The translations under genes were made by a program, and so were the position numbers. DNA of 64,000 nucleotides from Capnocytophaga gingivalis ATCC 33624 (GTDB taxonomy: Bacteria; Bacteroidota; Bacteroidia; Flavobacteriales; Flavobacteriaceae), in assembly GCF_000174755.1 (NCBI RefSeq), contig NZ_ACLQ01000019.1, positions 186,001 through 250,000 on the forward strand, written 5' to 3'. Numbering within the stretch: the first letter of the stretch is position 1; each line of letters opens with the position of its first letter. Positions 8,742 to 17,941 of this stretch are shown one piece after another. Under the pieces are notes generated by a model. The model did no database searches, was not told where the DNA came from, and worked only from the letters and a program-made list of their open reading frames with translations.

Positions 8742-9323
8742 TTATAATTTCTTTTTTTGAAAGAAAGCTACTAATTTATCCAAGGCTTTTCCTCGGTGAC
8801 TTATGTTATTTTTTTCTTGAGGAGTCATTTGGGCAAAAGTAAGTTTTTCCCCTTTGGGTAAAAATACAGCATCATAACCAAAACCACCTTCTCCCCTACG
8901 CTCTTGAGTGATCTCCCCTTGAGCTATCCCTTCAAAAGAATAATGTTGTTCCCCTATACAAAGGGCAAAAACAGTCTTGAAGCGAGCCTGTCTTTCCCCT
9001 TTACCCTCCATATTCTTAAGCAATAGGGATATATTAGCTTCATTATTTTTCTCTTCCCCAGCATACCGTGCTGAATATACCCCAGGAGCATTGTCCAAAG
9101 CCTCGACTTCCAAGCCTGTATCATCAGCAAAGACATCGTATCCATATTTCTTTTTTACATATAGCGCCTTTTGTAATGCGTTTTCTTCTATAGTGGGAGA
9201 AGTCTCAGGAATATCCTCAAAACAGCCGATTTCGTCCAAGGTAAGGAGTTCTATATCAGCAGGGAGCATACTCTGTACCTCCTTTAGTTTATTCTTATTA
9301 TGAGTAGCAAATACCAATTTCAT
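8742..9323 (-). CDS. rdgB: XTP/dITP diphosphatase (RdgB/HAM1 family)
   Basis: This enzyme hydrolyses non-canonical purine nucleoside triphosphates (XTP, ITP, dITP) to monophosphates, keeping them out of DNA and RNA. The 193-residue protein has the family signature at its N-terminus (FATHNKNKLKEV, residues 4-15), the central DDTGLEVEAL (67-76) with PGVYSARYAG after it, and the C-terminal GFGYDAVFLP and ISHRGKA motifs. Length is typical. It sits 4 bases downstream of the BatD-like gene, so it is probably the last gene of the DUF58-BatD-rdgB transcript. Confidence 0.95.
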   Translation of the reverse strand: MKLVFATHNKNKLKEVQSMLPADIELLTLDEIGCFEDIPETSPTIEENALQKALYVKKKYGYDVFADDTGLEVEALDNAPGVYSARYAGEEKNNEANISLLLKNMEGKGERQARFKTVFALCIGEQHYSFEGIAQGEITQERRGEGGFGYDAVFLPKGEKLTFAQMTPQEKNNISHRGKALDKLVAFFQKKKL

Positions 9324-9327
9324 TTGA

Positions 9328-10929
9328 TTACATTTTTACAGTTGTCATAATTTTCTCAACCAAGGAGCTACTTACTGTCTTTTCATCCTCAGGATAGGCA
9401 AAAAGAATCATCTGAATAGCCTCTCCTCTTATAAAGAAGTAACTCTGATAACGCATCTTTCTTACCTCTTTTTCCTTTTGTGTAAAAGAGCCAAATACCT
9501 TATGCCCAGCTACTCCTTGTGCTGTGGTGTAAGTATCATCTTTTATGAGTATATTCTCTCCTTTGAAGTATTTCTTTAGCTCCTTTTCTATCATCCTAAG
9601 TACCAATTCGTTGAGCTCTTCTTGGGTTCTTTCTTGAGAAGCCTCCCCTTCTTGTCCTGTATAAAATTCGCTTAGATATTCTTTCAAGCTATTAGTAATC
9701 AACATGATAGAAATCGGACTGTCGGAGGTAATATAAGTGAACCGGTCTAACTCATTGGCTTTCTTTTCCCTTTTGAGCACCTCTGGAGTAGAAAGAGTAA
9801 TAGCAGGATAGCCATAGGAGCTAGTGACCCAATGTTCTGTATTGAAAGTCTTTTCTTTACCTATGGTAAAGGCATACCAAGTACCTGCTAACAATGCAAA
9901 AAGCAGTACTACCGCTGCCGATAGGGTGATTATATATTTTCTGCGCTTTGTTTTTCGCTGTTTTTCAAGCCTTATACGCTGATATTCGTCCTGCATATCC
10001 TCTTCTTGAGTCATATCAGGTAGCCCTTCATTGGTTTTTACCACGATAGACTCTATAGCCTTGCGATCACTCTCAGCCTCGTAATCCTCGGGTTTGGACT
10101 TGGCAAACTTAACCAAATCGGCTTTCTTCAATACCGTTCTGAGTTCATCCATTACTTGAGAAGAGAGATGGAGCTTTCCTGCATCCAAGAATACTTGTAG
10201 TTTGGCCAAAAGCTCATCAGTGGTACTTTCTGTAGCGGTGATATGTATCTCTTCTTCCAAATACTTACGAATAATATCTGTGAGAACGGAATAATATTCC
10301 TTGTGATTGGATTCTAACAAATAGCGAGAATTTTGCAAGTTTTTGAGCTTGAGTAATGCTCTATCAAAAGGAGGTAGTGCTGCCTCAGTATCCAATTGTT
10401 GACCTTTCTTTTTCCTGATAAAAAACCAATAAAGACTAAAAAGTACAGCCAAAAATACAATTCCTCCTATTATCCAATACCAAAAAGAGCTATCACTCTT
10501 AGCTTTTTTTACTTCTATAGCTGGCTTTATAGGATAGAGAGGCTGCTTAATAGTATCCAAGACCACATCATGAACCACAAAAGAGAGAGAATCGGTCTGG
10601 TACTGATCCTTATTAACCCCAATTCGCAGCGAAGGCAGGGTATAATGTCCTGAATCGAACTGAGTGAGAGCATATTCCTTAATCAATCGGAATCGGTCAC
10701 GCTCCTTGAAAGTATCCACAGGAGTCTGGCTAACGACCTCAAAGGGAGCAAACTGTTGCGCATCAGGAAAAGAAACCCTGGCGGTAGAGTCGGCTTCTAC
10801 AGCAATTTTATAATGAATCTGTTCCCCTATTTTCATCTCACTGCGATCAGGGGCTGCAGAAATTTTCACCTGTTGCCCATAAGAGAGGAAAGGCAACAGC
10901 AGAAAAAGGAGATATATTTTTGTTTGCAT
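9328..10929 (-). CDS. BatD-like membrane-anchored protein
   Basis: The 533-residue product begins with a signal peptide (residues 1-18, ending SYG), followed by a periplasmic beta-rich domain of about 125 residues like the Ig-like part of BatD (DRSEMKIGEQIHYKI). A first membrane helix lies at about 149-171, then a cytoplasmic helical region, a second helix near 329-353, and a C-terminal domain. BatD-like proteins occur with DUF58 and MoxR proteins in Bat (aerotolerance-type) operons, and this gene follows a DUF58 gene by 3 bases. The long C-terminal part after the second helix is unlike short BatD proteins. Function is inferred from family and neighbours only. Confidence 0.75.
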   Translation of the reverse strand: MQTKIYLLFLLLPFLSYGQQVKISAAPDRSEMKIGEQIHYKIAVEADSTARVSFPDAQQFAPFEVVSQTPVDTFKERDRFRLIKEYALTQFDSGHYTLPSLRIGVNKDQYQTDSLSFVVHDVVLDTIKQPLYPIKPAIEVKKAKSDSSFWYWIIGGIVFLAVLFSLYWFFIRKKKGQQLDTEAALPPFDRALLKLKNLQNSRYLLESNHKEYYSVLTDIIRKYLEEEIHITATESTTDELLAKLQVFLDAGKLHLSSQVMDELRTVLKKADLVKFAKSKPEDYEAESDRKAIESIVVKTNEGLPDMTQEEDMQDEYQRIRLEKQRKTKRRKYIITLSAAVVLLFALLAGTWYAFTIGKEKTFNTEHWVTSSYGYPAITLSTPEVLKREKKANELDRFTYITSDSPISIMLITNSLKEYLSEFYTGQEGEASQERTQEELNELVLRMIEKELKKYFKGENILIKDDTYTTAQGVAGHKVFGSFTQKEKEVRKMRYQSYFFIRGEAIQMILFAYPEDEKTVSSSLVEKIMTTVKM

Positions 10930-10932
10930 AGC

Positions 10933-11799
10933 TTAAGCCCTATATTTGAAATATCCTAATAGTTTCTTGGTATAACTCTCATCGGTACGGCACTGAAGTA
11001 TTCCTGCTCCCAAGCGCCGGAAGGTTGTCTCGAAATAGTTGGTTCGCTCCTTATAGAAAGCCTCATAAGCTTTTTGTACTTTGCTTGAGGTAGTATCTAT
11101 ATAAGAGAGTTCTTCTGTCTCAGCATCTTTGGCCAATATCACCCCTACATTAGGCAGGGTCATTTCTCTAGGATCATATAAGCGTATACCTGTCAGGTCA
11201 TGCTTACGAGCGGCTATCTGTAGAGGTTTTTGGTAATCATTCCCTATAAAATCCGATAGTACAAAAGTAATGGTTTTCTTCTTAGTTATCTTATTGAGAA
11301 ACTCAAAAGCTTTGGCTATATCCGTCTGTTTGTTCTTAGGCTGAAACTCAATGAGTTCTCGTATGATACGTAAGATATGAGATTTCCCTTTCTTAGGTGG
11401 GATATAGAGCTCTATCTGATCAGAGAAGAGTATAAGTCCTGTCTTGTCATTGTTTTGCAGGGCGGCAAAGGCCAAGGTAGCCGCTATTTCAGTGAGTATC
11501 TCATTTTTGAACTGTTGTAAAGAACCGAAGAGCTCACTACCACTGACATCCACCAGTAGCATGAGAGTAAGTTCTCGCTCTTCTTCAAAGACCTTGACAT
11601 AGGTTTCGTTGTAGCGAGCTGTTACATTCCAATCAATATTACGGATATCATCTCCATATTGGTAAGGGCGTACCTCACTGAAGGTCATTCCACGCCCCTT
11701 GAAAGCAGAATGATATTCCCCTCCGAAGATGTTGTCACTCAGCCTCTTGGTCTTTATCTCTATCTTTCTTACCTTCTTTAAAATTTCTTTTGTATCCAA
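10933..11799 (-). CDS. DUF58 domain-containing protein (vWA-like, Bat operon)
   Basis: The 288-residue protein has the DUF58 signature RGMTFSEVRPYQYGDDIRNI (residues 36-55) followed by DWN and a von Willebrand A-like core with the MIDAS-type motif DVSGS (84-88). No membrane helix is visible. DUF58 proteins usually work with a MoxR AAA ATPase as a metal-dependent adaptor; no moxR gene is adjacent here, as the gene upstream is pgk. It leads the minus-strand run DUF58-BatD-like-rdgB. The 5' untranslated region is long (about 120 bases) and full of short AT repeats. Confidence 0.9.
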   Translation of the reverse strand: MDTKEILKKVRKIEIKTKRLSDNIFGGEYHSAFKGRGMTFSEVRPYQYGDDIRNIDWNVTARYNETYVKVFEEERELTLMLLVDVSGSELFGSLQQFKNEILTEIAATLAFAALQNNDKTGLILFSDQIELYIPPKKGKSHILRIIRELIEFQPKNKQTDIAKAFEFLNKITKKKTITFVLSDFIGNDYQKPLQIAARKHDLTGIRLYDPREMTLPNVGVILAKDAETEELSYIDTTSSKVQKAYEAFYKERTNYFETTFRRLGAGILQCRTDESYTKKLLGYFKYRA

Positions 11800-11802
11800 T
11801 TT

Positions 11803-11880
11803 TTTAATGATTAATTATCAATAGTCAATGGTTAATTATTAATGATTAATGATCAATTATCAATAGTTAGTACTATTATT
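11803..11880. repeat. Degenerate TTAATGATTAATTATCAAT-type repeats
   Basis: About 78 bases made of imperfect repeats of TTAATGATTAAT, TTATCAATAGT and close variants. The same words recur at 53219-53237 and 62395-62445. The tract lies between the DUF58 start codon and its -7 box, so it would be transcribed as the 5' leader. Confidence 0.6.
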
Positions 11881-11927
11881 ACACCGACACTAATCACTAA
11901 ACATTGATCATTGCCACAAATATCATG

Positions 11928-11935
11928 CAAAACTA
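11928..11935 (-). promoter_or_regulatory. Possible -7 box for the DUF58-BatD-rdgB run
   Basis: The minus strand reads TAGTTTTG. No convincing -33 TTTG is found at the right distance. The rest of the 11800-12090 gap is AT-rich and holds this box, the repeat tract and the pgk terminator. Confidence 0.4.
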
Positions 11936-12046
11936 CAATACTTTTTCTAAAAGTTTTTTTAAAATGGAATATTTTTTTACTATAGGAGAAAAATTATCAT
12001 CCAATTAAGAAATCTATTTTATTTTTATATATTTTTTATATAAAAC

Positions 12047-12070
12047 AAGGGCGAATCAAAATTCGCCCTT
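12047..12070 (-). terminator. Terminator after pgk
   Basis: A perfect 10-bp stem, AAGGGCGAAT with ATTCGCCCTT, around a 4-base loop, 21 bases past the pgk stop and followed on the minus strand by a T-rich stretch. The stem sequence is shared with the hairpin at 19906-19925. Confidence 0.75.
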
Positions 12071-12090
12071 ATTCCTTTTATCATTTACTA

Positions 12091-13278
12091 TTAATCATTG
12101 ATAGCCTTAATACCTGGGAGTATCTTTCCTTCCAAACTTTCCAACATGGCACCTCCACCGGTAGAGACATAACTCACCTTGTTTTCGAAGCCAAATTGTT
12201 TCACTGCCGCTACTGAGTCACCACCTCCTACTAAGGAGAAAGCTCCTTTTGCTGTTGCTTCAGCGACAAATTCGCCTACTGCAATAGTCCCTTTGGCAAA
12301 ATTAGGCATTTCGAACACCCCTACAGGGCCATTCCAAAGAATAGTTTTAGAAGCCAAGATTACTTTCTTGAAGATTTCCAAGGATTTTTCTCCAGCATCC
12401 AAGCCTTGCCATCCATTAGGGATTTGGTCGACAGGCACTAACTGAGTAGAAGCATTGTTATTGAAGTCATTAGCCGCTATTACATCCACAGGGAGATGTA
12501 CTTGTACACCCTTTTCTTTAGCTTTTTTAAGAATATCCAAAGCCAAATCCAGCTTATCTTCCTCACAGATAGAGTTACCTATCTGTCCTCCTTGTGCTTT
12601 GACAAAGGTAAAAGCCATCCCTCCACCAATGATTAGATGGTCTATCTTATCCAAAATATTTTCTATGATGGTAATTTTGGAAGATACCTTAGAGCCTCCT
12701 AAGATAGCCGTTACAGGTTTTTCACCTGATTTCATCACCTTGTCGATACTTTCTATTTCCTTGGCAAGGAGATAACCGAAGTACTTATCATGAGGGAAGA
12801 ACTTGGCTAAGATTGTAGTAGAAGCATGGGCACGGTGAGCTGTACCAAAAGCATCATTTACATATATATCCCCAAGCTTAGCGAGCTTAGCGGCGAAAGC
12901 TTCATCTCCTTTTTCTTCCTCAGGATAAAAGCGTACATTTTCCAGTAGGAGTACCTCCCCTACAGGTAGGTTTTTAGCTGTATTTTCAGCAACATCACCT
13001 ATACAATCAGGCGAAAAATGAGTAGGTAACCCCAATACTTGACCAATTTGTTTTACCAAGTGAGAGAAAGAATACTTATCATCCTTACCCTTAGGGCGTC
13101 CAAAGTGAGAGAGCAGAATAGCACTACCTCCATCCCTTACGATTTTCATAATCGTAGGCTTAGCCGCCTCAATACGAGTGGTATCGGTGATTTCAAATTG
13201 TTCATTGACAGGTACATTGAAATCCACACGCACCAACACTTTCTTGCCTTTGCAAGAGATATCATTGATGGTCTTCAT
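12091..13278 (-). CDS. pgk: Phosphoglycerate kinase
   Basis: Pgk transfers phosphate between 1,3-bisphosphoglycerate and ADP in glycolysis and gluconeogenesis. The 395-residue protein has the family start ([12 protein letters not shown], about residues 13-24), the substrate motif [22 protein letters not shown], the hinge region around [12 protein letters not shown], and the C-terminal nucleotide-binding GPVGVFE and GGGDSVAA. Length is normal. It is transcribed alone from a strong promoter at 13317-13348 and ends at a strong hairpin. Confidence 0.98.
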   Translation of the reverse strand: MKTINDISCKGKKVLVRVDFNVPVNEQFEITDTTRIEAAKPTIMKIVRDGGSAILLSHFGRPKGKDDKYSFSHLVKQIGQVLGLPTHFSPDCIGDVAENTAKNLPVGEVLLLENVRFYPEEEKGDEAFAAKLAKLGDIYVNDAFGTAHRAHASTTILAKFFPHDKYFGYLLAKEIESIDKVMKSGEKPVTAILGGSKVSSKITIIENILDKIDHLIIGGGMAFTFVKAQGGQIGNSICEEDKLDLALDILKKAKEKGVQVHLPVDVIAANDFNNNASTQLVPVDQIPNGWQGLDAGEKSLEIFKKVILASKTILWNGPVGVFEMPNFAKGTIAVGEFVAEATAKGAFSLVGGGDSVAAVKQFGFENKVSYVSTGGGAMLESLEGKILPGIKAIND

Positions 13279-13316
13279 ATATGATAAATTTAATCTTGTT
13301 CAGTTTTTAAGCCGCG

Positions 13317-13348
13317 CAAATATAGGTTTTTTTCTTGTAATAAACAAG
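13317..13348 (-). promoter_or_regulatory. Promoter of pgk
   Basis: The minus strand reads CTTG, 20 bases, then TATATTTG (plus 13317-13324), 38 bases before the ATG. Confidence 0.7.
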
Positions 13349-13356
13349 ATTAATCA

Positions 13357-16300
13357 CTAATTTGTCATTTTATTAACCACCTCTTTCCCCTCTCTCGTAT
13401 CCACTTCCCAATCGTAGGAAACTCCTTCGGGGAGCTCTTTGTAGTACTGTATCTTACGAATGCGAGTGAGGTAGGATTGCTGGGCGATAGCGCGCTTATG
13501 ATCATCAGCAATTATGGTGATAAGGGTGCGCTGAGGGTGGGTCAGCAACCATAGGAAATCTGCCTGACCATAGTCATCTGCCCAGTGAAGGATAATCCCC
13601 TCCTGAGGCAGGGCAAGGGAAAGACGATGATACTGCCCTTTGCGCTTTTGAAAATCAGCACGGACGGCATCTACTATATAAAGCTCTTTGTACAAGTAGC
13701 TCAGAAAAAGCTTTTTCTTAAGATAGTCCTCTCCCTCTATACGCTGGCGTAGTAGGGAAAATTGCTCTCGAAAGTACTTGCCTATTGCCTTAGCACGCTC
13801 TCTTGGGGACGAGCCAAAACGAGGATCATCGGGAGCTATCTGCTCGGCAGCTACTACGGTGATGCTACCATCATAAATAACGAAATCTCCCTTGGGCTGC
13901 ACCTCAGAGTTGCCATGTATGTAGACTAAGGTCAGTGGCTTTTTAAAGTGCTCAGCTACCACAAAAGCCCCCTTATGGAAGCGGTGAATCACATTGCTCT
14001 CCGAGCGCTTACCCTCTGGGAAGATCATAGCGGAGTAGCCATTGGCAAAGTTCTTAGCAAAAATAGGCATTCCTTTTTCTATTCCCTCAGAGGCTGGGTA
14101 AAAGTCCATCGCTTGTACATAACGACCGAATACTACGGAATGATACACCCAATCATTGACCATATAACTTACCCGTGGGGTGAGCATGCCTATGGCAAGG
14201 GTATCAAGCCAAGAGCTGTGATTGGCAATCATCACCGAAGGTTTGGAAAAATCAATCTCTGAGGGATTTTCCACCCGCTTGCGCACAAAGGGATTCGAAT
14301 AGAGTACCGAGGTGGTGAGCTTGGCAGCCAAGGTACGCAACCAGAGCGTTTTCCTCGTGGGAAATATTTTTAGAAGTAACCACCCTATATTCGAAAGAAT
14401 TATAGAGAAGACTACATAATAAGTAATAGACAAAATGGTATTTACAAATATCCTCAATGAGATAGGTGACAGCCCCTTCTCTGGGCGACGACTAATAAAA
14501 AACTTAAACAGAGAAGGATAGAAAACAAAAGTCAAAAGCAAGGCTGAAAATATCCCAATCAGAGATACTGACGCGATAGACTTCAGGGCGGGATGCTTAG
14601 CAAAAATCAAAGTCCCTATGGCTAAGAAAGTAGTAATAGAAGCGAGCAATACCGACACCTTATATACTGGGAGTTCATCCTTGCCTGTAGAATATTCCTT
14701 CTGTAGGGCGCAGGTCATAAAGATACTGAAATCCACCGAATGCCCCAGTACTAAGGTACAGACGATCATGCTAAAGACATTGAACTCCAAGCCAAATAGA
14801 TTCATTAGCGCCGTAGTCACTACCCCTGTAAGAGCTATGGGAATAAGAGTAAGTAGCACCAGCTCTATACGGCGGAAGAAGAGCAGGAGGATAAAGAAAA
14901 TCGCAAAGGAGGCATAGGTAGCCAAAGCCACGACATCATCCTTGAGTTTGCCTAAGAAAGTTTCACTAATCTGTTTGCGGTCTATGACAATAGTAGGAGT
15001 CTGCCGTTGTATCTGCTCAATAAAAGCTGTACGCTGTCTCTCGGTAAGCTTAACCAGATTGGCTATTGTATAGAAGCCGTCCTTTTCAGTAATAAAATCC
15101 CCAATAGGAATAGCCGAAAGCGCTTTATAGGTTTGCAAATCGGTTATTGGTTGCTTAGGCTCACCAAGATAGGCAAAGAAAGGAGTATACATAGCAGGCT
15201 TAAACCCTGCTTCTTGTGCAAGAGTTGCCAGAGTGTATTCAATTGTAGCACAGCGCTCTACATTCCAGAAAGTCCTCCATCGTGTCAAGCGCCTTTGCTG
15301 CTCTGCCAAGGGGAGTATGATTCCCCCTAAGGAGGAGAATTGTTGGAGCTTACCCTGATCCTTTAGCTGGGTGAGGGCATGGTAGAGCTGGGTATTTTGT
15401 GTCAGTGCCTCATCCAACGAATTTCCATAAGCAGTGGTATAGAGCGACTTATACTTACTATCGGTAAGGCTCTCCAAATGTGTCTGTGCCTTCTGGTAGC
15501 GCTCACTGAGAAAATTAACAGAAGCTATATCCCCATTGAATCTCACATCATGAAAGGCAGCAAAACTCCCTGCAATAAGCAAAAAAGCCCCTGCTACCAC
15601 CCATTTATTACGATGGAAGGGATATGCCCCTACCCTATCGAGTATGGTTTTGCGGGCTTCTATATTTTTATTTTTCCTATAGAAATGAGGAATCATCACC
15701 AAAGAGAGTAAGGCGGAGGTCATAATCCCTACAGAGGCGAATATTCCCAAATCCTGCATAACCTCGGAATGTACAAAGAGGAGACATAGGAAAGAAATCG
15801 CTGTCGTGATGCTACTCAGTAGTATGGGAGTAGTTACCGAATGATAGAGCTCTTGTGTATCCTGAGTCGCCTTGTAGTGGGTGAGGATATGCAAAGAATA
15901 ATCGATAGTCACTCCCAGCAATACTGCCCCTAAGCTAATAGAGATGGCTGAAATACTTCCCTTGAGTACATAGAGAAAAGCCAAGGCTGTAAGTACTCCA
16001 AAGAGAGAGGGTATAAAAGCAATCACAGGCACTGTAACACTTCGGTAGAAGAAGATAAGAAGCAGGCACAAGGCTGAAAGAGAGATCAGTACTGTGGTGA
16101 GTATGTCTGTTTTGATTTGTGTGGCATTGCTTACCGAGATAAAGGGCGCTCCAAAGAACTCACAAGAAGCTTTACCTACATATTGCTGATTGAATTCTCT
16201 CTGCAATTGTTCCAAAGCAGCTACAAAGGCTGCATTGTGCTCTGTATCATTTCCATCAAAAGTAGGGTTAAGAAAAAAGAGGATGTGGCGCTGATCTTGA

Positions 16301-16899
16301 GTGGTCAGATACCCTTGAGTGAGCGTGAGTTCTGTACCTACATTGAGCTGCTGGAGCTTCTGAAGTCCTCTGAAAGTTAGGGAAAAAGGATCCTTACGAA
16401 CAAACTGCTGGGCTACCATACCCGCAGGGGTGAGCATCATGCGATAGTGAGCTCCCACCAAAGCACGCAGGCTATCGGGTTCCAACTTTCGAGAGAGGTA
16501 TTGGTAATCCTCCTCTTCCAAAAACAAAGGCAGGTGCTCATAGACAAATCCCCAAGCCTCATCCACCTCTTCTTCTGGTACAATTCCTTGAATATCAGAA
16601 AAATAATTAGGAACTCGCTGGCGAAGACTGTCACAGAGTGCATCGGTAAATGATTGCATAGTAGCGAAATCCCCTTCTGCCTCTTGAGTGATGATCACTG
16701 AGACCTTATCGGAAAAGTTCAGCTGTTTGAGCACCTTAGCTGTAAGAGAGGTTTTTTCATTCTGTGGAAGTACCTTGGTGATATCCTCTTCAAAGTGTAA
16801 GCGCACCACTCCCCACAATGCTATTCCTATCCAAAGAACCAAGCATAATAAAGAGAAAAATTTGTGTTTGGAAACAAAATTAAAGATTTTTACCAACAT
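13357..16899 (-). CDS. MMPL/RND-type lipid exporter fused to a PlsC-like acyltransferase and a C-terminal domain of unknown type
   Basis: The 1180-residue protein begins as an MMPL (RND superfamily) transporter: one N-terminal helix (15-33), a periplasmic loop, a helical bundle (about 265-405, with GVTIDYSLHIL near 329-339), a second loop, and a second bundle (655-840, with LGHSVDFSIFM near 718-728). Residues about 845-1045 form a lysophospholipid acyltransferase with the HX4D motif NHSSWLD (893-899) and FPEGKRSE (960-967). The last 130 residues form a third domain with a Rossmann-like feel (RLSLALP then GIILHWADDYG), perhaps a degenerate methyltransferase. Fused MMPL-acyltransferases occur near aryl-polyene/flexirubin-type pigment genes in Bacteroidota, which suggests export or assembly of an acyl-linked pigment or lipid. 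Its ATG overlaps the hemC stop by one base. Confidence 0.88.
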   Translation of the reverse strand: MLVKIFNFVSKHKFFSLLCLVLWIGIALWGVVRLHFEEDITKVLPQNEKTSLTAKVLKQLNFSDKVSVIITQEAEGDFATMQSFTDALCDSLRQRVPNYFSDIQGIVPEEEVDEAWGFVYEHLPLFLEEEDYQYLSRKLEPDSLRALVGAHYRMMLTPAGMVAQQFVRKDPFSLTFRGLQKLQQLNVGTELTLTQGYLTTQDQRHILFFLNPTFDGNDTEHNAAFVAALEQLQREFNQQYVGKASCEFFGAPFISVSNATQIKTDILTTVLISLSALCLLLIFFYRSVTVPVIAFIPSLFGVLTALAFLYVLKGSISAISISLGAVLLGVTIDYSLHILTHYKATQDTQELYHSVTTPILLSSITTAISFLCLLFVHSEVMQDLGIFASVGIMTSALLSLVMIPHFYRKNKNIEARKTILDRVGAYPFHRNKWVVAGAFLLIAGSFAAFHDVRFNGDIASVNFLSERYQKAQTHLESLTDSKYKSLYTTAYGNSLDEALTQNTQLYHALTQLKDQGKLQQFSSLGGIILPLAEQQRRLTRWRTFWNVERCATIEYTLATLAQEAGFKPAMYTPFFAYLGEPKQPITDLQTYKALSAIPIGDFITEKDGFYTIANLVKLTERQRTAFIEQIQRQTPTIVIDRKQISETFLGKLKDDVVALATYASFAIFFILLLFFRRIELVLLTLIPIALTGVVTTALMNLFGLEFNVFSMIVCTLVLGHSVDFSIFMTCALQKEYSTGKDELPVYKVSVLLASITTFLAIGTLIFAKHPALKSIASVSLIGIFSALLLTFVFYPSLFKFFISRRPEKGLSPISLRIFVNTILSITYYVVFSIILSNIGWLLLKIFPTRKTLWLRTLAAKLTTSVLYSNPFVRKRVENPSEIDFSKPSVMIANHSSWLDTLAIGMLTPRVSYMVNDWVYHSVVFGRYVQAMDFYPASEGIEKGMPIFAKNFANGYSAMIFPEGKRSESNVIHRFHKGAFVVAEHFKKPLTLVYIHGNSEVQPKGDFVIYDGSITVVAAEQIAPDDPRFGSSPRERAKAIGKYFREQFSLLRQRIEGEDYLKKKLFLSYLYKELYIVDAVRADFQKRKGQYHRLSLALPQEGIILHWADDYGQADFLWLLTHPQRTLITIIADDHKRAIAQQSYLTRIRKIQYYKELPEGVSYDWEVDTREGKEVVNKMTN

Positions 16900-17825
16900 T
16901 ATTTTTGGATATTCATTACTTTGCGTATTTCTTGCATGATACCCTCTCCGCCACTATGGAGCAGTTCTTGGGCACAATCTTCCGGAAAACTTCCTATACT
17001 ATGGGTGGGTATAGATTTTCTGACCTCTACAGCCTGTTTTCCATCCAAAGAAAAGAGATTTCCTACGAAGGAAAGGGTGTCTCCTTCGAGGGTAGCTTTG
17101 GCGCCAATAGGTGCTGTACAACCTCCTTCTAAGCGCTTGAGAAAGCGGCGTTCGATCTGGGTTTCTGTATCGGCTTTGGGATCATTGATCAAAGAGAGAG
17201 CCTCTAAAGTATAAGGATCACTATCCATAGCCACCGCCAAGATAGCCCCTTGCGCAGGAGCAGGAGTCATCCACTCAAGGGAGAGGCGCTGTAGGTGGTC
17301 TTGCGCTAAGCGTTCCAATGCCGCTGCAGCAAAGATAGCCCCATGCCAAGAGTGCTCATGTAGCTTGTGAAGCCGAGTAGCAATATTTCCTCTGAGATTC
17401 TCCACTTGGTGGGTAGGATAGCGGCGCAACCACTGAGCCTTGCGCCTAAGACTTCCCGTGGCTATGGTAGCCTGTTCTTGGCTGAGAAAGTCTAAACCGT
17501 CCTTATAGACCAAGACATCCTGCACATTGGCTCGGGTAAGTACGGCACCCTTGACAATCCCTTTGGGGAGTGAAGTAGGAACATCCTTCATACTATGTAC
17601 GGCTATATCTATAGAGCCCTGTAGCATAGCCACATCGAGCACCTTAGTGAATACCCCAGTGATTCCCATCTCATACAGAGGAATATCTAAAGAGAGGTCA
17701 CCCTGCGACTTCACGGGGACTAAAGAGGTGGTATATCCAAAATTTTCTAAGAGTGTTTGTACCTTCTTGGCTTGCCAAAGTGCCAACTCGCTATCTCGAG
17801 TACCTATACGTAGGGTCTTTTTCAT
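16899..17825 (-). CDS. hemC: Hydroxymethylbilane synthase (porphobilinogen deaminase)
   Basis: HemC condenses four porphobilinogen molecules into hydroxymethylbilane in tetrapyrrole synthesis. The start I chose, ATG at 17825, gives 308 residues beginning KKTLRIGTRDSELALWQA, the usual family N-terminus. A further in-frame start at 17846 lies inside the -7 box (17844-17851) and cannot be used from that promoter. Visible motifs are KSQGD, HSMKDVPT, the RRKAQ/LRGNIATRL region and ERRFLKRLEGGCTAPIGA, which carries the cysteine that binds the dipyrromethane cofactor. It is the first gene of a pair with the MMPL fusion; hemD lies far away at 38.9 kb. Confidence 0.96.
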   Translation of the reverse strand: MKKTLRIGTRDSELALWQAKKVQTLLENFGYTTSLVPVKSQGDLSLDIPLYEMGITGVFTKVLDVAMLQGSIDIAVHSMKDVPTSLPKGIVKGAVLTRANVQDVLVYKDGLDFLSQEQATIATGSLRRKAQWLRRYPTHQVENLRGNIATRLHKLHEHSWHGAIFAAAALERLAQDHLQRLSLEWMTPAPAQGAILAVAMDSDPYTLEALSLINDPKADTETQIERRFLKRLEGGCTAPIGAKATLEGDTLSFVGNLFSLDGKQAVEVRKSIPTHSIGSFPEDCAQELLHSGGEGIMQEIRKVMNIQK

Positions 17826-17843
17826 TTTTTTCCTAATAACGGC

Positions 17844-17875
17844 CAAAGGTAGTACTTTTTTTACACCTACACAAG
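17844..17875 (-). promoter_or_regulatory. Promoter of hemC
   Basis: The minus strand reads CTTG, 20 bases, TACCTTTG (plus 17844-17851). It ends 18 bases before the ATG at 17825, giving a short leader and deciding the hemC start. Confidence 0.75.
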
Positions 17876-17888
17876 TAAAAAATTAATC

Positions 17889-17919
17889 CTTGATAATTAG
17901 TCATTATTTTGTACCTTTG
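17889..17919 (+). promoter_or_regulatory. Promoter of recQ
   Basis: CTTG at 17889-17892, 19 bases, TACCTTTG at 17912-17919. It lies upstream of the ATG at 17942 and excludes the TTG start at 17909. It is divergent from and close to the hemC promoter. Confidence 0.75.
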
Positions 17920-17941
17920 TCCTCTTAAAAAGTCCTTTCCT

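Noticed and set aside
17826-17846. Upstream in-frame start of hemC at 17846
   Set aside because: It falls inside the -7 box at 17844-17851, so a message starting from that promoter would not include it.
17909-17941. Upstream in-frame TTG start of recQ
   Set aside because: It lies at the recQ -7 box and adds residues before the normal RecQ N-terminus.
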